Source: Streptococcus mitis (GTDB taxonomy: Bacteria > Bacillota > Bacilli > Lactobacillales > Streptococcaceae). From it: DNA of 64,000 nt. The position numbers were made by a program, and so were the translations under genes. The notes beneath the pieces are model-generated. The model worked only from the letters and a program-made list of their open reading frames with translations, was not told the DNA's origin and searched no databases. Position 1 is the stretch's first letter; the number at the start of each line of letters is the position of its first letter. Location: positions 1-64,000 of the forward strand of contig NZ_CAMIAF010000007.1 in the NCBI RefSeq assembly GCF_946190375.1. Direction: 5' to 3'. Shown here piece by piece: positions 40,162 to 49,058 of this stretch.

Positions 40162-41128
40162 TACACCCTTTATGATTGGCAATGTTGAGATTCCCAATCG
40201 TACCGTTTTAGCACCTATGGCTGGTGTCACCAACTCAGCCTTTCGTACTATCGCAAAAGAGCTTGGGGCTGGACTCGTTGTCATGGAGATGGTCTCTGAC
40301 AAGGGAATCCAATACAACAATGAAAAAACCCTGCACATGCTTCATATCGATGAAGGAGAAAACCCAGTCTCTATCCAACTATTTGGTAGTGATGAAGACA
40401 GCCTAGCACGCGCAGCAGAATTCATCCAAGAAAACACTAAGACCGATATCGTGGATATCAACATGGGCTGCCCAGTTAACAAAATCGTGAAGAACGAAGC
40501 TGGTGCTATGTGGCTCAAGGATCCAGATAAGATTTACTCTATCATCAACAAGGTCCAGTCTGTCCTTGATATTCCACTTACTGTCAAAATGCGTACAGGC
40601 TGGGCTGACCCGTCTCTTGCAGTAGAAAATGCCCTCGCTGCTGAAGCTGCAGGCGTTTCTGCCCTCGCCATGCATGGCCGTACCCGTGAGCAAATGTATA
40701 CAGGTCACGCAGACCTTGAGACCCTTCACAAGGTCGCTCAAGCTTTGACCAAGATTCCATTTATCGCCAACGGTGATATCCGTACTGTCCAAGAAGCCAA
40801 ACAGCGTATCGAAGAAGTTGGTGCTGACGCAGTCATGATTGGCCGCGCAGCCATGGGAAATCCTTACCTCTTTAACCAAATCAACCATTACTTTGAAACA
40901 GGAGAAATCCTACCTGATTTGACCTTTGAAGACAAGATGAAAATCGCCTACGAACACTTGAAACGTTTGATTAACCTCAAAGGGGAAAACGTAGCAGTTC
41001 GTGAATTCCGTGGCCTCGCTCCTCACTACCTCCGTGGAACATCTGGCGCTGCCAAACTCCGTGGAGCCATTTCACAAGCTAGCACCCTAGCAGAGATTGA
41101 GGCTCTCTTGCAATTGGATAAGGCATAA
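40148..41128 (+). CDS. dusB: tRNA-dihydrouridine synthase DusB family
   Basis: 326 residues from GTG 40148, chosen from GGAGG nine bases upstream. FMN TIM barrel: [30 protein letters not shown] with the catalytic Cys, [12 protein letters not shown] and ANGDI; it ends in the helical Dus domain. It reduces specific tRNA uridines to dihydrouridine with NADPH. Translationally coupled to hslO; also known as nifR3-like. Confidence 0.94.
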   Translation: MTNLNTPFMIGNVEIPNRTVLAPMAGVTNSAFRTIAKELGAGLVVMEMVSDKGIQYNNEKTLHMLHIDEGENPVSIQLFGSDEDSLARAAEFIQENTKTDIVDINMGCPVNKIVKNEAGAMWLKDPDKIYSIINKVQSVLDIPLTVKMRTGWADPSLAVENALAAEAAGVSALAMHGRTREQMYTGHADLETLHKVAQALTKIPFIANGDIRTVQEAKQRIEEVGADAVMIGRAAMGNPYLFNQINHYFETGEILPDLTFEDKMKIAYEHLKRLINLKGENVAVREFRGLAPHYLRGTSGAAKLRGAISQASTLAEIEALLQLDKA

Positions 41129-41129
41129 A

Positions 41130-41675
41130 ATGGTTCATACTGCTCTACTGATTATCGATATGCAAAAAGCATTTGATAACCCTATCTGGGGAGAACGAAA
41201 CAACCCTCAAGCTGAACAACAAGCATTGAGGGTACTGGCATACTTTCGTAAACACGGTCTTCCAGTCTTACACGTTCAACACATATCTGACAATCCTCAG
41301 TCGCAATTTCATAACAAACAAAATCAGGAGTTTAAAAGTGGATTTGAACCAGTTGCTTCCGAACCTGTCTTTCAAAAAACAGTTAATAGCGCCTTTATTG
41401 GAACAAATCTTGAAACATATTTACGAAGAAATCAGATTGGTCATTTAGTCGTTGTTGGTTTGACTCTGCCTCACTGTGTATCTACTACGACACGAATGGC
41501 AGCAAATCTTGGTTTTAAAGTCACTTTACTAGCAGATGCCACTGCCAGTTTTACCCTATCTAACAAAAACGGTCAGGCCATCTCTCCTGAGACTATCCAT
41601 GAGATTAATCTCCTTTCTCTACAAGATGAATTTGCTCAAATTCTTACTACAGAAGAATTTTTAACCCAAGTATAA
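41130..41675 (+). CDS. Isochorismatase-family cysteine hydrolase
   Basis: 181 residues from ATG 41130, one base after the dusB stop. Catalytic triad candidates: Asp in LLIIDMQKAF, a Lys in the middle, and Cys in GLTLPHCVSTTTRM. Members hydrolyse small amides (nicotinamide, N-carbamoyl compounds) or isochorismate; the substrate here is not determinable. End of the hslO-dusB unit, followed by a strong terminator. Confidence 0.88.
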   Translation: MVHTALLIIDMQKAFDNPIWGERNNPQAEQQALRVLAYFRKHGLPVLHVQHISDNPQSQFHNKQNQEFKSGFEPVASEPVFQKTVNSAFIGTNLETYLRRNQIGHLVVVGLTLPHCVSTTTRMAANLGFKVTLLADATASFTLSNKNGQAISPETIHEINLLSLQDEFAQILTTEEFLTQV

Positions 41676-41684
41676 GTATAAAAT

Positions 41685-41720
41685 AATCCGTCAACTCTTA
41701 TTGAGCTGACGGATTTTCTT
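41685..41720 (+). terminator. Terminator after the isochorismatase gene
   Basis: AATCCGTCA pairs with TGACGGATT, followed by TTCTTT. It may also serve the convergent lipoprotein gene. Confidence 0.85.
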
Positions 41721-41750
41721 TGATTATAAAAATTCAAATACTGAGGGTTA

Positions 41751-42428
41751 TTATTGATTTAAAGCAACACTGGAAACCTTACCATCCGCTCCTGTTGTAA
41801 TTTGGATGACTCTCCCTCCACCGATTTTGGCATTATACTTGCCACCATCAAGAGTATAAGAGTAGCCTTTGATAGAGTAATTTTCTTTCTTTCCATCAGA
41901 AGATTCTACTGTAAATTGACCACCTGATGAAACTGTGATATTTTCGCCATTTGCTCCCTTCCAATTGCCCGCTGCTGCTGAGAAATCACCGTCTACCATG
42001 GCTAAAACACCCTTGTAGCGTTTATTCTGCTCTGCTTGCTTGTCTTGAAGTTTACGGTCAGTTGTTGGGTCATAGCTTGATTGGTTAGACTGGGCTTGAG
42101 GAGCCTGTTGAGTTGAAGGAGTCTGAGCAGGCGTTTGTTGACTAGCTGCCTGTTGATTAGACACCTCTTGACCTTGTCTTTGCTCTGGTGTTGGTGTTGC
42201 TACAGACTGGTCAGTAGACGCCTTGGCCTTTTCAGATGAAACTGAACTTGAGGACTTCTGAGTCTTGCTTTCTTTGCTAGCAGAAGCTGCTTTAGAACTT
42301 GATGATTGGCTTGTCTTAGCAGAACTGCTTGCTTGAGTTGTTTCCTTTTTATTTCCACAAGCTCCCAATAGCAAGGTAGAAGCCAATACAGTTGCTGCCA
42401 TCAATTTGATATAGGTTTTCTTTTTCAT
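41751..42428 (-). CDS. Ser/Gln-rich lipoprotein, function unknown
   Basis: 225 residues. Lipoprotein signal ending LLLGAC (Cys24), a long low-complexity linker of Ser/Lys/Ala then Gln/Pro/Ala (to ~125), and a small C-terminal beta domain beginning MVDGDFSAAAGNWKGANG. The latter looks like a DUF6287-type module of Gram-positive lipoproteins, stated from memory. Surface-exposed by inference. Own promoter. It stands where pneumococcus carries cbpA-region genes between dusB and clpC. Confidence 0.8.
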   Translation of the reverse strand: MKKKTYIKLMAATVLASTLLLGACGNKKETTQASSSAKTSQSSSSKAASASKESKTQKSSSSVSSEKAKASTDQSVATPTPEQRQGQEVSNQQAASQQTPAQTPSTQQAPQAQSNQSSYDPTTDRKLQDKQAEQNKRYKGVLAMVDGDFSAAAGNWKGANGENITVSSGGQFTVESSDGKKENYSIKGYSYTLDGGKYNAKIGGGRVIQITTGADGKVSSVALNQ

Positions 42429-42482
42429 TTTTCCACTCCTTTGTAATGTTTTAGAAATATAAAGAAATCTTTTTGTAATATA

Positions 42483-42511
42483 ATTGTAACATTACATTTT
42501 AAACATGTCAA
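42483..42511 (-). promoter_or_regulatory. Promoter of the lipoprotein gene
   Basis: Minus-strand TTGACA (42506-42511), 17-bp spacer, TACAAT (42483-42488): close to the housekeeping consensus. Confidence 0.8.
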
Positions 42512-42575
42512 CAATTTGTTTAAACTATTTTAAAAATCTCACATAATTTAAACACCTTTACTCCTCCTACTCTTC

Positions 42576-42583
42576 TATTCGTA
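42576..42583 (-). promoter_or_regulatory. Possible SigX (cin) box upstream of the lipoprotein gene
   Basis: Minus-strand TACGAATA, a perfect match to the competence cin-box, 148 bases before the lipoprotein start. AGGAGG lies just downstream, followed only by an 11-codon GTG frame. One or two such 8-mers are expected by chance in a window this size, so it is tentative. Confidence 0.25.
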
Positions 42584-42705
42584 ATAAAACAGAAAAAAAT
42601 TCCTATTTTGAGTAATATTTTTAAATTACTCTTGTGTAATCGCTTAAAACTTTAAGTACAAAGGAATATAATAACATTGAAATAGAATATAGGAGGTGCA
42701 TTCTT

Positions 42706-42936
42706 ATGCTAAATAAGTATTACAAGTATCTTCCTTGAGTGATTTTGGGAGCTTTCTGTTCTTATCAGTCTGCAGTTCGCTATGCTCAGACTACATTTGA
42801 TTTATTTTACCTAATAACCATTTTTATGATTGTAGATATAACTTTATTGTACTTACATGAAACCTATTTAAAATATAAATACAAAGATTTATTCATTCGC
42901 ATCATGAGCAATTCTAAGAAAAATAGCCATCCCTAA
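42706..42936 (+). pseudogene. Small membrane-protein ORF interrupted by TGA at codon 11
   Basis: AGGAGGTG precedes ATG 42706. Frame: MLNKYYKYLP, TGA (42736-42738), then VILGAFCSYQSAVRYAQ and a hydrophobic stretch ending KKNSHP, TAA. Without the TGA it would be 76 residues with one or two membrane helices; Trp (TGG) is the simplest ancestral codon. GTG follows the stop directly (TGAGTG), so restart could still yield 65 residues. I do not recognise the family. The remainder of the gap 42429-42973 holds the lipoprotein promoter and nothing else I can support. Confidence 0.5.
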
Positions 42937-42973
42937 AAACAGTCGCAACACAAAACCATCTCATGATAGTACA

Positions 42974-43010
42974 TAAAGAGGTCGGGAACTTTATCCCGAC
43001 CTCGTTTTTA
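42974..43010. terminator. Bidirectional terminator after clpC
   Basis: Perfect 10-bp stem GAGGTCGGGA / TCCCGACCTC with flanking A- and T-runs, so it can end both clpC (minus) and the small ORF message (plus). Confidence 0.9.
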
Positions 43011-45440
43011 TGCAATATCAAATTTTAACTGGCCTGCTTTGACACCAATCTTAAGTGTGCTGCCTGCCTCTAATTCTCCCTTGAGAAGAAGTTCTGCCAA
43101 CTTGTCTTCCACTTCTGTTTGTAGGGTTCTGCGAAGTGGGCGAGCTCCCATCTCTGGGTCATATCCTTGATTTGCCAATAATTTCAGTGCGGAAGCTTGT
43201 AATTTCAAGTCAATGCCTTTTTCAGCCAAACTTTCCACTAAAGGTTTGACCATAATCTTCACCACTTCCTGCATATGGTCACTAGATAGGCTATGGAAGA
43301 CCACCTTTTCATCAATACGGTTGATAAACTCAGGTCTATAAGCCTTTTTCAGCTCTTCGAACATGCGTTTTTCCATATTTTCCTGGTCAAAACGAATGTC
43401 TTTTGCCCCAAATCCAACTGTCTTGTCATCACGAAGGGCTGTCGCACCAATGTTTGACGTCATAATGATAATGGTATTTGAAAAGTCAACCTTGCGTCCC
43501 TTGCTATCGGTCAAGACACCGTCATCCAAGACCTGCAAGAGAACATTAAAGATGTCTGGGTGGGCTTTTTCTACCTCGTCAAAGAGGAGAACAGAGTATG
43601 GTTTGTTGCGAACTTTCTCGGTCAACTCCCCTCCTTCTTCATACCCCACATAGCCCGGAGGAGCTCCATTGAGACGGCTGGCTGCAAATTTCTCCATATA
43701 CTCACTCATATCAAAGCGGATAAGAGCTGATTCGTCATCAAAGAGGACTTCTGCTAGAGCCTTAGCCAATTCGGTCTTCCCGACACCTGTGGGTCCTAGG
43801 AACATAAAGGAACCAATCGGACGCTTGTGACTACGAATACCAGACTGATTACGGCGAATGGCACGGCTAATGCTTGAAACAGCTTGATCTTGCCCGATGA
43901 CACGTTTGTGCAATTCAGCTTCCAGATTCAGGTATTTCTTAGCATCTGTTTGGGTGAGTTTTTGGACTGGGATGCCTGACAATCGACTCAAGGTAGTCAA
44001 AATATCAGACTCTGTCACCAAGTCTTTATAGACAGGCACTTCCTCTTCTTTTGCGATTAGCTGAGCTGCCTGTTTCCACTTGCCATCCATCAAGGCCTTG
44101 TCAGCTGGACTCAAACCTGAATCGTCTGCTTTCACATGCTTGGATTTATTTTGCACTGTTGCTGCCGCTTCATCTAAGAGGTCGATAGCAGAGTCTGGCA
44201 AGTGACGACTAGTCAAGTAACGATGAGCCATCTTGACCGCTGTTTCAACTGCTTCATCTGTGATTTGCACACGGTGATGTTTCTCATAAGTCGCCTTCAA
44301 ACCCTGTAAAATGATCATACTGTCGGCCACGCTTGGCTCTTCAATCGTCACTTTGGCAAAACGACGAGAAAGGGCCGCATCTTTTTCGATGTGTTTTTGG
44401 TATTCTTCCTGAGTGGTCGCACCAACCGTTCTCAAAGTTCCACGCGCCAAGGCTGGCTTCAAGATATTGGCCGCATCCAGAGTCGAATCAATTCCACTCC
44501 CAGAACCCATGATAGTGTGGAGTTCATCGATAAAGAGGATGACTTGCCCATCTTCTTCAATATCCTTGATGATATTATTCATGCGTTCTTCAAAGTCACC
44601 ACGGAAACGTGTCCCTGCGACGACATTCATCAAATCAAGCTCTAACACGCGCATCTTAGCCATTTCCGCAGGTACATCCCCACTAGCAATACGCTGGGCA
44701 AGACCAAGCGCCAGAGCTGTTTTCCCGACACCCGCATCTCCAACCAAGACAGGATTATTCTTGGTTTTCCGGCTCAAGATTTGAATCATACGCGAGATTT
44801 CCTTATCCCGACCGATGACTGGCTCCAACTTACCTGAACGAGCTTGCTCTGTCAAATCATGGGTATAGTCCTCGAGACCACCGCTCGGAGTCTGGGGCAT
44901 GCCCATCATATTGGCCATAGAATTTTGCTTGTCAGCTACTGTACGATGGCGTTGGCGTAAAGCCTTGAGATCTTCACGAGTCCAGCCTGCTCGTTCTTCT
45001 AAATTTCGACGTAGAGCAGCAATCTTGACCTGATCTTTCTTGTCTTCATAAGAAAAACCAGCCCTCTCCAAGATACGAGTCGCCAAGGCATTTCCATCAT
45101 GCAAAATCGCATAGAGGACGTGTTCCGTCCCTAGCACCTTAGCATGGACCACTGACGCTACATACTCTGCTTCGTCAAAAAGAACCTGCAAACGATGGGA
45201 GAACGGCAATTCCGTAAAGGTTTCATCCTGGCTATAGTCCGTTTCAGTCAGTTCCAAAGCGACTTCTTCTAAACGGTCCATCTCATATGGATAATCATTC
45301 AAAGTTGCCCCTGCCACACTATAACTGTGATTAGACATGGCAATCAACAAGTGCCAAGACTCTAGGTAACGAGCTCCAAAATGGCCAGCAACCATGTAGG
45401 CACTTTCGATACATTCATTCAATGCTTTTGAATAGTTCAT
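43008..45440 (-). CDS. clpC: ATP-dependent Clp protease ATP-binding subunit ClpC
   Basis: 810 residues: double Clp_N repeat (1-~145), first AAA+ domain with GDAGVGKTA and [12 protein letters not shown], a middle helical segment, second AAA+ domain with GPTGVGKTE and [11 protein letters not shown], and the C-terminal D2 small domain. It unfolds substrates, for ClpP or with adaptors. Cotranscribed with ctsR one base upstream, under a CtsR operator. Confidence 0.96.
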   Translation of the reverse strand: MNYSKALNECIESAYMVAGHFGARYLESWHLLIAMSNHSYSVAGATLNDYPYEMDRLEEVALELTETDYSQDETFTELPFSHRLQVLFDEAEYVASVVHAKVLGTEHVLYAILHDGNALATRILERAGFSYEDKKDQVKIAALRRNLEERAGWTREDLKALRQRHRTVADKQNSMANMMGMPQTPSGGLEDYTHDLTEQARSGKLEPVIGRDKEISRMIQILSRKTKNNPVLVGDAGVGKTALALGLAQRIASGDVPAEMAKMRVLELDLMNVVAGTRFRGDFEERMNNIIKDIEEDGQVILFIDELHTIMGSGSGIDSTLDAANILKPALARGTLRTVGATTQEEYQKHIEKDAALSRRFAKVTIEEPSVADSMIILQGLKATYEKHHRVQITDEAVETAVKMAHRYLTSRHLPDSAIDLLDEAAATVQNKSKHVKADDSGLSPADKALMDGKWKQAAQLIAKEEEVPVYKDLVTESDILTTLSRLSGIPVQKLTQTDAKKYLNLEAELHKRVIGQDQAVSSISRAIRRNQSGIRSHKRPIGSFMFLGPTGVGKTELAKALAEVLFDDESALIRFDMSEYMEKFAASRLNGAPPGYVGYEEGGELTEKVRNKPYSVLLFDEVEKAHPDIFNVLLQVLDDGVLTDSKGRKVDFSNTIIIMTSNIGATALRDDKTVGFGAKDIRFDQENMEKRMFEELKKAYRPEFINRIDEKVVFHSLSSDHMQEVVKIMVKPLVESLAEKGIDLKLQASALKLLANQGYDPEMGARPLRRTLQTEVEDKLAELLLKGELEAGSTLKIGVKAGQLKFDIA

Positions 45441-45441
45441 C

Positions 45442-45900
45442 TTACTTCCCTTTTCTATCTACCTCTTGTATGACCTGTCGTAGCATGTTTGCTCGAACAA
45501 CTGGAGCTTCTTCTCCTAGAACGCGATCCAAAGCTACTGATACTAGCAAATTCATCTCCTGCTTGGTCATCAATTCCTGCTCAGCCAAAAGCTGGAGAAT
45601 ATCCTCATAAATTTCTTGACTGACCCGCTCACCAATTGAGTAAAGCAGCTCCCTAAGCATTTCATGATGACTAGAAAACTCAATCCGTCCTATACGAATG
45701 TAGCCTCCACCACCACGCTTACTTTCAACCAAGTAGCCTCTACTTTCCGTAAAGCGTGTCTTAATCACATAGTTAATCTGACTAGGAACAACCTGAAAAG
45801 TATCTGCCAACTGACTACGTTGCAACTCTACAATACCAGATTGATCTAAAATCGCCTTGATGTAGGCCTCAATATGATCCGATGTATTTTTAAATCTCAT
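45442..45900 (-). CDS. ctsR: Class III stress repressor CtsR
   Basis: 152 residues: N-terminal winged helix-turn-helix with the Gly-rich wing SKRGGGGYIRIGR, C-terminal helical domain. It represses clp genes by binding tandem heptads; one such operator sits at its own promoter, so ctsR-clpC is autoregulated by heat or protein stress. Confidence 0.96.
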   Translation of the reverse strand: MRFKNTSDHIEAYIKAILDQSGIVELQRSQLADTFQVVPSQINYVIKTRFTESRGYLVESKRGGGGYIRIGRIEFSSHHEMLRELLYSIGERVSQEIYEDILQLLAEQELMTKQEMNLLVSVALDRVLGEEAPVVRANMLRQVIQEVDRKGK

Positions 45901-45925
45901 TACAAACCCACCTCTCTCTTTAAAC

Positions 45926-45948
45926 CTTGACTATCTTTGACTATTATA
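45926..45948 (-). promoter_or_regulatory. ctsR promoter with CtsR operator
   Basis: Minus-strand TATAAT (45943-45948, preceded by GG) followed by AGTCAAAGATAGTCAAG (45926-45942), matching the RGTCAAANANRGTCAAA operator except at the last position. It covers the transcription start. Confidence 0.85.
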
Positions 45949-45971
45949 CCGAAATTTTCTCATTTTTAAAA

Positions 45972-46012
45972 GAAAAAGGACGCTGGTAAAGGATAATCTT
46001 CACCAACTCCCA
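45972..46012 (-). terminator. Terminator of the thiamine-precursor transporter operon
   Basis: Minus-strand TGGTGAAG pairs with CTTTACCA (one G-U), followed by a short GCGTCC and TTTTTCTTTT. Confidence 0.6.
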
Positions 46013-46018
46013 CTTTTT

Positions 46019-46747
46019 CTACTTATCTAAGCCTAATTCTACCAAGATTTGACGTTTGTAGGCAATCTTTTGAACTTCTTTGTCCTCATTTTCAGACCAA
46101 TCTAGTTTAATTTCTGAAACAATCTGTCCAGGGCGATTTTTCAAGATATAGATGCGGTCGCTGAGATTGAGGGCCTCCTCGATACTATGCGTGATAATCA
46201 ATGTTGTCAGTTGTAACTGCTTGTGAATCTCCAGATACCAAGCGTGGAGTTCCATCTTGGTCATCTCATCCAAGGCACTAAAGGCCTCATCCAAGAGAAA
46301 GAGCTTGTGCCCGAAAAGGTAGGTTCGGAGCAAGGCTACACGCTGACGCATCCCGCCACTGAGTTCATAAGGATACTTGTCCCGTACAGCTGTCAACTGG
46401 AAGGTCGCAAGAATTTCATCCGCGCGGGCAATGGCTTCCGCCTTATCCACCTTTTGAATCAAGAGGGGCAGAATGATATTACCAAGCACCGTCTTGTGCT
46501 CCAAGAGCAGATCCTTTTGCAACATATAACTCACGCGCCCCTTGGGATTTTCTTCACCATCAAGGACAATTCTCCCTGACTGAACTTCTAAAATCCCAGC
46601 GATTAGGTTAAAGAGGGTGGTCTTTCCAACACCACTTGGACCTAGGATAGAAACAACTTCTCCTGAAGTCACCTGCAGGTTGATGTCCTCTAAAATCCTA
46701 TCTTGTCCGTAGGCATAACTGACGTGTTCTAGTCTTATTTCTGTCAT
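46019..46747 (-). CDS. ABC transporter ATPase, thiamine/HMP precursor uptake
   Basis: 242 residues. Walker A GPSGVGKTT, signature LSGGMRQR, Walker B LFLLDEAFSALD, His switch ITHSIEEA. This is the NitT/TauT class ATPase that pairs with NMT1-like binding proteins. The start shares a base with the upstream stop (TAATG). Position under the TPP riboswitch assigns it to thiamine or hydroxymethylpyrimidine uptake (ThiXYZ-like, this being ThiZ). Confidence 0.88.
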   Translation of the reverse strand: MTEIRLEHVSYAYGQDRILEDINLQVTSGEVVSILGPSGVGKTTLFNLIAGILEVQSGRIVLDGEENPKGRVSYMLQKDLLLEHKTVLGNIILPLLIQKVDKAEAIARADEILATFQLTAVRDKYPYELSGGMRQRVALLRTYLFGHKLFLLDEAFSALDEMTKMELHAWYLEIHKQLQLTTLIITHSIEEALNLSDRIYILKNRPGQIVSEIKLDWSENEDKEVQKIAYKRQILVELGLDK

Positions 46748-47754
46748 TATTTCACAAATTCGTTGGTGAAGCCTTTGTCTGTCAAGTCTTCTTTAAGGAT
46801 ACCATTTTCTTTATCCCATTTGTAGAAGGCATTCCAGCGAGCTGCATCAAATTGACCCCATTTTTCCTTGTCGCTTGCGTATTCTTTTGACAAGTATTTT
46901 TGAGATTCGATGACAAAGTCACGTTTTTCCTGAAGTTCAGGTGCATTCTTGATGAGGATATCAGCTGCTTCTTCTGGATGCTCCATGGCATATTGGTAAC
47001 CTTTTTTGATAGCTTGGATGACTTTACGTGCTTCTTCTTTGTTATCTTTCAAATAGTCGTTGTTGGCGATGATAACTGGTGAGTAGTAGTCAAATTCTTT
47101 AACGTAGTCTTTCAAGTACATGAAGTTAGCATCTACACCTTGAGATTTAGCAAGAATTCCATCCCATCCATAGTAGATCCATGCAGTATCAAATACTCCA
47201 TTAGCAATCGGTGTGATAGAGTTTGAGTCGTTGTTTGGTACTTTTTCAACTTTTTCAAAATCTCCGCCTTGTGATTCTACCAAGGTTTTCAACATAGCAA
47301 GTTCAGTTGGGTCATTCCATGTACCATATTTCTTACCAACCAAGTCCTTTGGACTAGCTACATTGTCAGATTTACGAGAGATAATTCCTGATGTATTGTG
47401 CTCTACGATAGCTGCAACGGCAGTAATTCCTGCTCCTTTTTCCAATTTTTTAGCCATGTAGTCTTGGAAATAGACTGCAAATGGTGCCTTACCATTGATA
47501 ACCAAATCAGAAGAACTTTCTTCTGGTGGCAATTTCAAATCAACATCCACTCCAGCTTCTTTGAAATAACCTTTTTCCTTAGCCACATAAAGCCCTGTGT
47601 GGTTGGTATTTGGTGTCCAGTCTAAGATAAAGTCGATTTTCTTAAGTTCTGCTTCCTTATTATCCTTAGAAGCAGTTCCTTGACCACAAGCTACAAGCAC
47701 AACAGCTACAAGAGCTGTTAAAACAGTTAAAAACACTTTCCATGTTTTCTTCAT
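46747..47754 (-). CDS. NMT1/THI5-like substrate-binding lipoprotein (ThiY type)
   Basis: 335 residues from ATG 47754 (GAGGAAATTGAA upstream; the longer frame overlaps the permease end). Lipoprotein signal with VLVAC (Cys23). The core begins FILDWTPNTNHTGLYVAKEKGYF, the signature of NMT1/THI5-like periplasmic-binding proteins that capture the pyrimidine precursor of thiamine (formylamino-HMP or HMP). It feeds the permease and ATPase encoded on either side. Confidence 0.9.
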   Translation of the reverse strand: MKKTWKVFLTVLTALVAVVLVACGQGTASKDNKEAELKKIDFILDWTPNTNHTGLYVAKEKGYFKEAGVDVDLKLPPEESSSDLVINGKAPFAVYFQDYMAKKLEKGAGITAVAAIVEHNTSGIISRKSDNVASPKDLVGKKYGTWNDPTELAMLKTLVESQGGDFEKVEKVPNNDSNSITPIANGVFDTAWIYYGWDGILAKSQGVDANFMYLKDYVKEFDYYSPVIIANNDYLKDNKEEARKVIQAIKKGYQYAMEHPEEAADILIKNAPELQEKRDFVIESQKYLSKEYASDKEKWGQFDAARWNAFYKWDKENGILKEDLTDKGFTNEFVK

Positions 47755-47791
47755 TTCAATTTCCTCTTTTCTTTTTTGAAACATTCTTATC

Positions 47792-48550
47792 TCACGAACG
47801 TTTCCATTTAATAACATATTTTTCACTAATATCGACCAGCTTCATACCGAGAAGACTGATAATCGATACCAGAATAATAATAGCAAACATGGTATCATAC
47901 TGAAACAGTTTCTTGGACTGAATCATGTAGACACCTAGACCCTCAAAGCCTCCCAACCACTCAGATACCACTGTTGTGATAAAGGCGTAGGAGACACTGA
48001 CCCTCAGACCTGCATAAAAGTAAGGCAAGCTGACTGGGATTTTAAAATGCCACAGGATTTGCCAAGGCTTGGCCCGCATCAGACTAAACAAGGTCAGCAT
48101 ATCCTTGTCACAATGCCTAAAACCGTCCAAAATACTGACAATGATTGGAAAGGTTGTCGTCAAGATAATCAAGACAATCTTGGGCAAAATCCCATAACCT
48201 AGCCACAAGACCAGAATAGGGGCTATGGCAATGGTCGGAATGGTCTGAACAACCACCATCATAGGGTAAATCAGGTCATTGAGCCAAGTCAAACTATCCA
48301 TAAGTACAGCCATGAGACAGGCAATCAAGACTCCCAAAATCAGTCCCAATAAAGCCACTCTCAAGGTCGCCCAGCTATGGTGCCAGAGAAATTCTCTATC
48401 ACGAACAAAGGCCTGGAGAATTTCAAGAGGTGTCGGCAGGATAAACTTGGGGAGAAGTTTAAGAAAACCTGCTAACTGCCAGATTGACAAGACTCCTAGA
48501 AAGCCCAATAGACTAATGTGTCGTCTCAGTATACTTTTCAAGTTTCTCAT
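47792..48550 (-). CDS. ABC transporter permease, thiamine/HMP precursor uptake (ThiX type)
   Basis: 252 residues from ATG 48550. BPD-type permease with about six membrane helices and the EAA-like loop around VSILDGFRHCDKDMLTLF. The start lies 38 bases inside the preceding gene in another frame, an unusually long overlap, with only a distant GGAG; initiation probably depends on coupling. Confidence 0.88.
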   Translation of the reverse strand: MRNLKSILRRHISLLGFLGVLSIWQLAGFLKLLPKFILPTPLEILQAFVRDREFLWHHSWATLRVALLGLILGVLIACLMAVLMDSLTWLNDLIYPMMVVVQTIPTIAIAPILVLWLGYGILPKIVLIILTTTFPIIVSILDGFRHCDKDMLTLFSLMRAKPWQILWHFKIPVSLPYFYAGLRVSVSYAFITTVVSEWLGGFEGLGVYMIQSKKLFQYDTMFAIIILVSIISLLGMKLVDISEKYVIKWKRS

Positions 48551-48803
48551 CAATACTTAAAATCTCTCCTACATTTATTTTGACATTGGCAAAGACATTA
48601 TCTGCCTCCTGTCCTGCCACCTCTAGCGCTTCTTTGAGAATGCGCATAAGCTCATCAAACTCCCCTTCCAAGACTGTTTCAAATGGTGTCACTACCATGG
48701 TCACTTCTTGAGCTTGCAGATAAGCAATGACCTGATCGATAACAGCAATCCGATTAATCCCCTGTGTTAGGGGTAAAACTTGCAAGGCAATGCTTGCTTT
48801 CAT
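48513..48803 (-). CDS. Thiamine-binding protein, MTH1187/YkoF-like
   Basis: 96 residues, beginning MKASIALQVLPLTQG: the small ferredoxin-like fold of the MTH1187/YqgV family, which binds thiamine-type ligands in solution. First gene after the TPP riboswitch; it may buffer or sense thiamine in the cell. AGGAGG precedes the ATG. Confidence 0.8.
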   Translation of the reverse strand: MKASIALQVLPLTQGINRIAVIDQVIAYLQAQEVTMVVTPFETVLEGEFDELMRILKEALEVAGQEADNVFANVKINVGEILSIDEKLEKYTETTH

Positions 48804-48840
48804 AAAAACCTCCTCTTCTCGTTTTCCTTTTTACAAAAAG

Positions 48841-48869
48841 AAAAACCTTTACCATATATGGAAAAAGGT
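48841..48869 (-). terminator. Riboswitch expression-platform terminator
   Basis: Minus-strand ACCTTTTTCCATATATGGTAAAGGT hairpin in outline (CCATATATGG core) followed by TTTTCTTTTT, between the TPP aptamer and the first gene. TPP binding is expected to favour this stem. Confidence 0.85.
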
Positions 48870-48884
48870 CAAGAATAGACTAAG

Positions 48885-48964
48885 TATCGTTCCCTCCGCT
48901 GGCATTACCCAGATCAGGTGCGGTCGAAGTTTAACACTTCCTCTCAGACTGTACACAGACTCCC
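48885..48964 (-). promoter_or_regulatory. TPP riboswitch (THI element)
   Basis: Minus-strand leader contains GTCTGAGAGG and ACCTGATCTGGGTAATGCC followed by AGCGGAGGGAA, the invariant pyrimidine- and pyrophosphate-sensor segments of the TPP aptamer, closed by GGGAG...  It sits between the promoter at 48982-49010 and the terminator at 48841. Confidence 0.96.
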
Positions 48965-48981
48965 ATATATTATATGGACAT

Positions 48982-49010
48982 ATGATAGCGCAAAATAAAA
49001 AAAATGTCAA
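48982..49010 (-). promoter_or_regulatory. Promoter of the TPP-controlled operon
   Basis: Minus-strand TTGACA (49005-49010), 17-bp spacer, TATCAT (48982-48987). Start expected near 48975, a few bases before the aptamer. Confidence 0.75.
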
Positions 49011-49024
49011 GGAAACTGCTTACA

Positions 49025-49051
49025 GAAAAGAGCAGGAAAAATTTCCTACTC
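49025..49051 (-). terminator. Terminator after cbpD
   Basis: Minus-strand GAGTAGGAAA pairs with TTTCCTGCTC (one G-U), followed by TTTTCTG. Confidence 0.75.
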
Positions 49052-49058
49052 CAATTTT

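Noticed and set aside
40048-40338. Minus-strand frames inside hslO-dusB, including one of 161 codons at 40403-40888
   Set aside because: Antisense to conserved Hsp33 and DusB coding sequence; no start signals, composition unlike the neighbouring genes.
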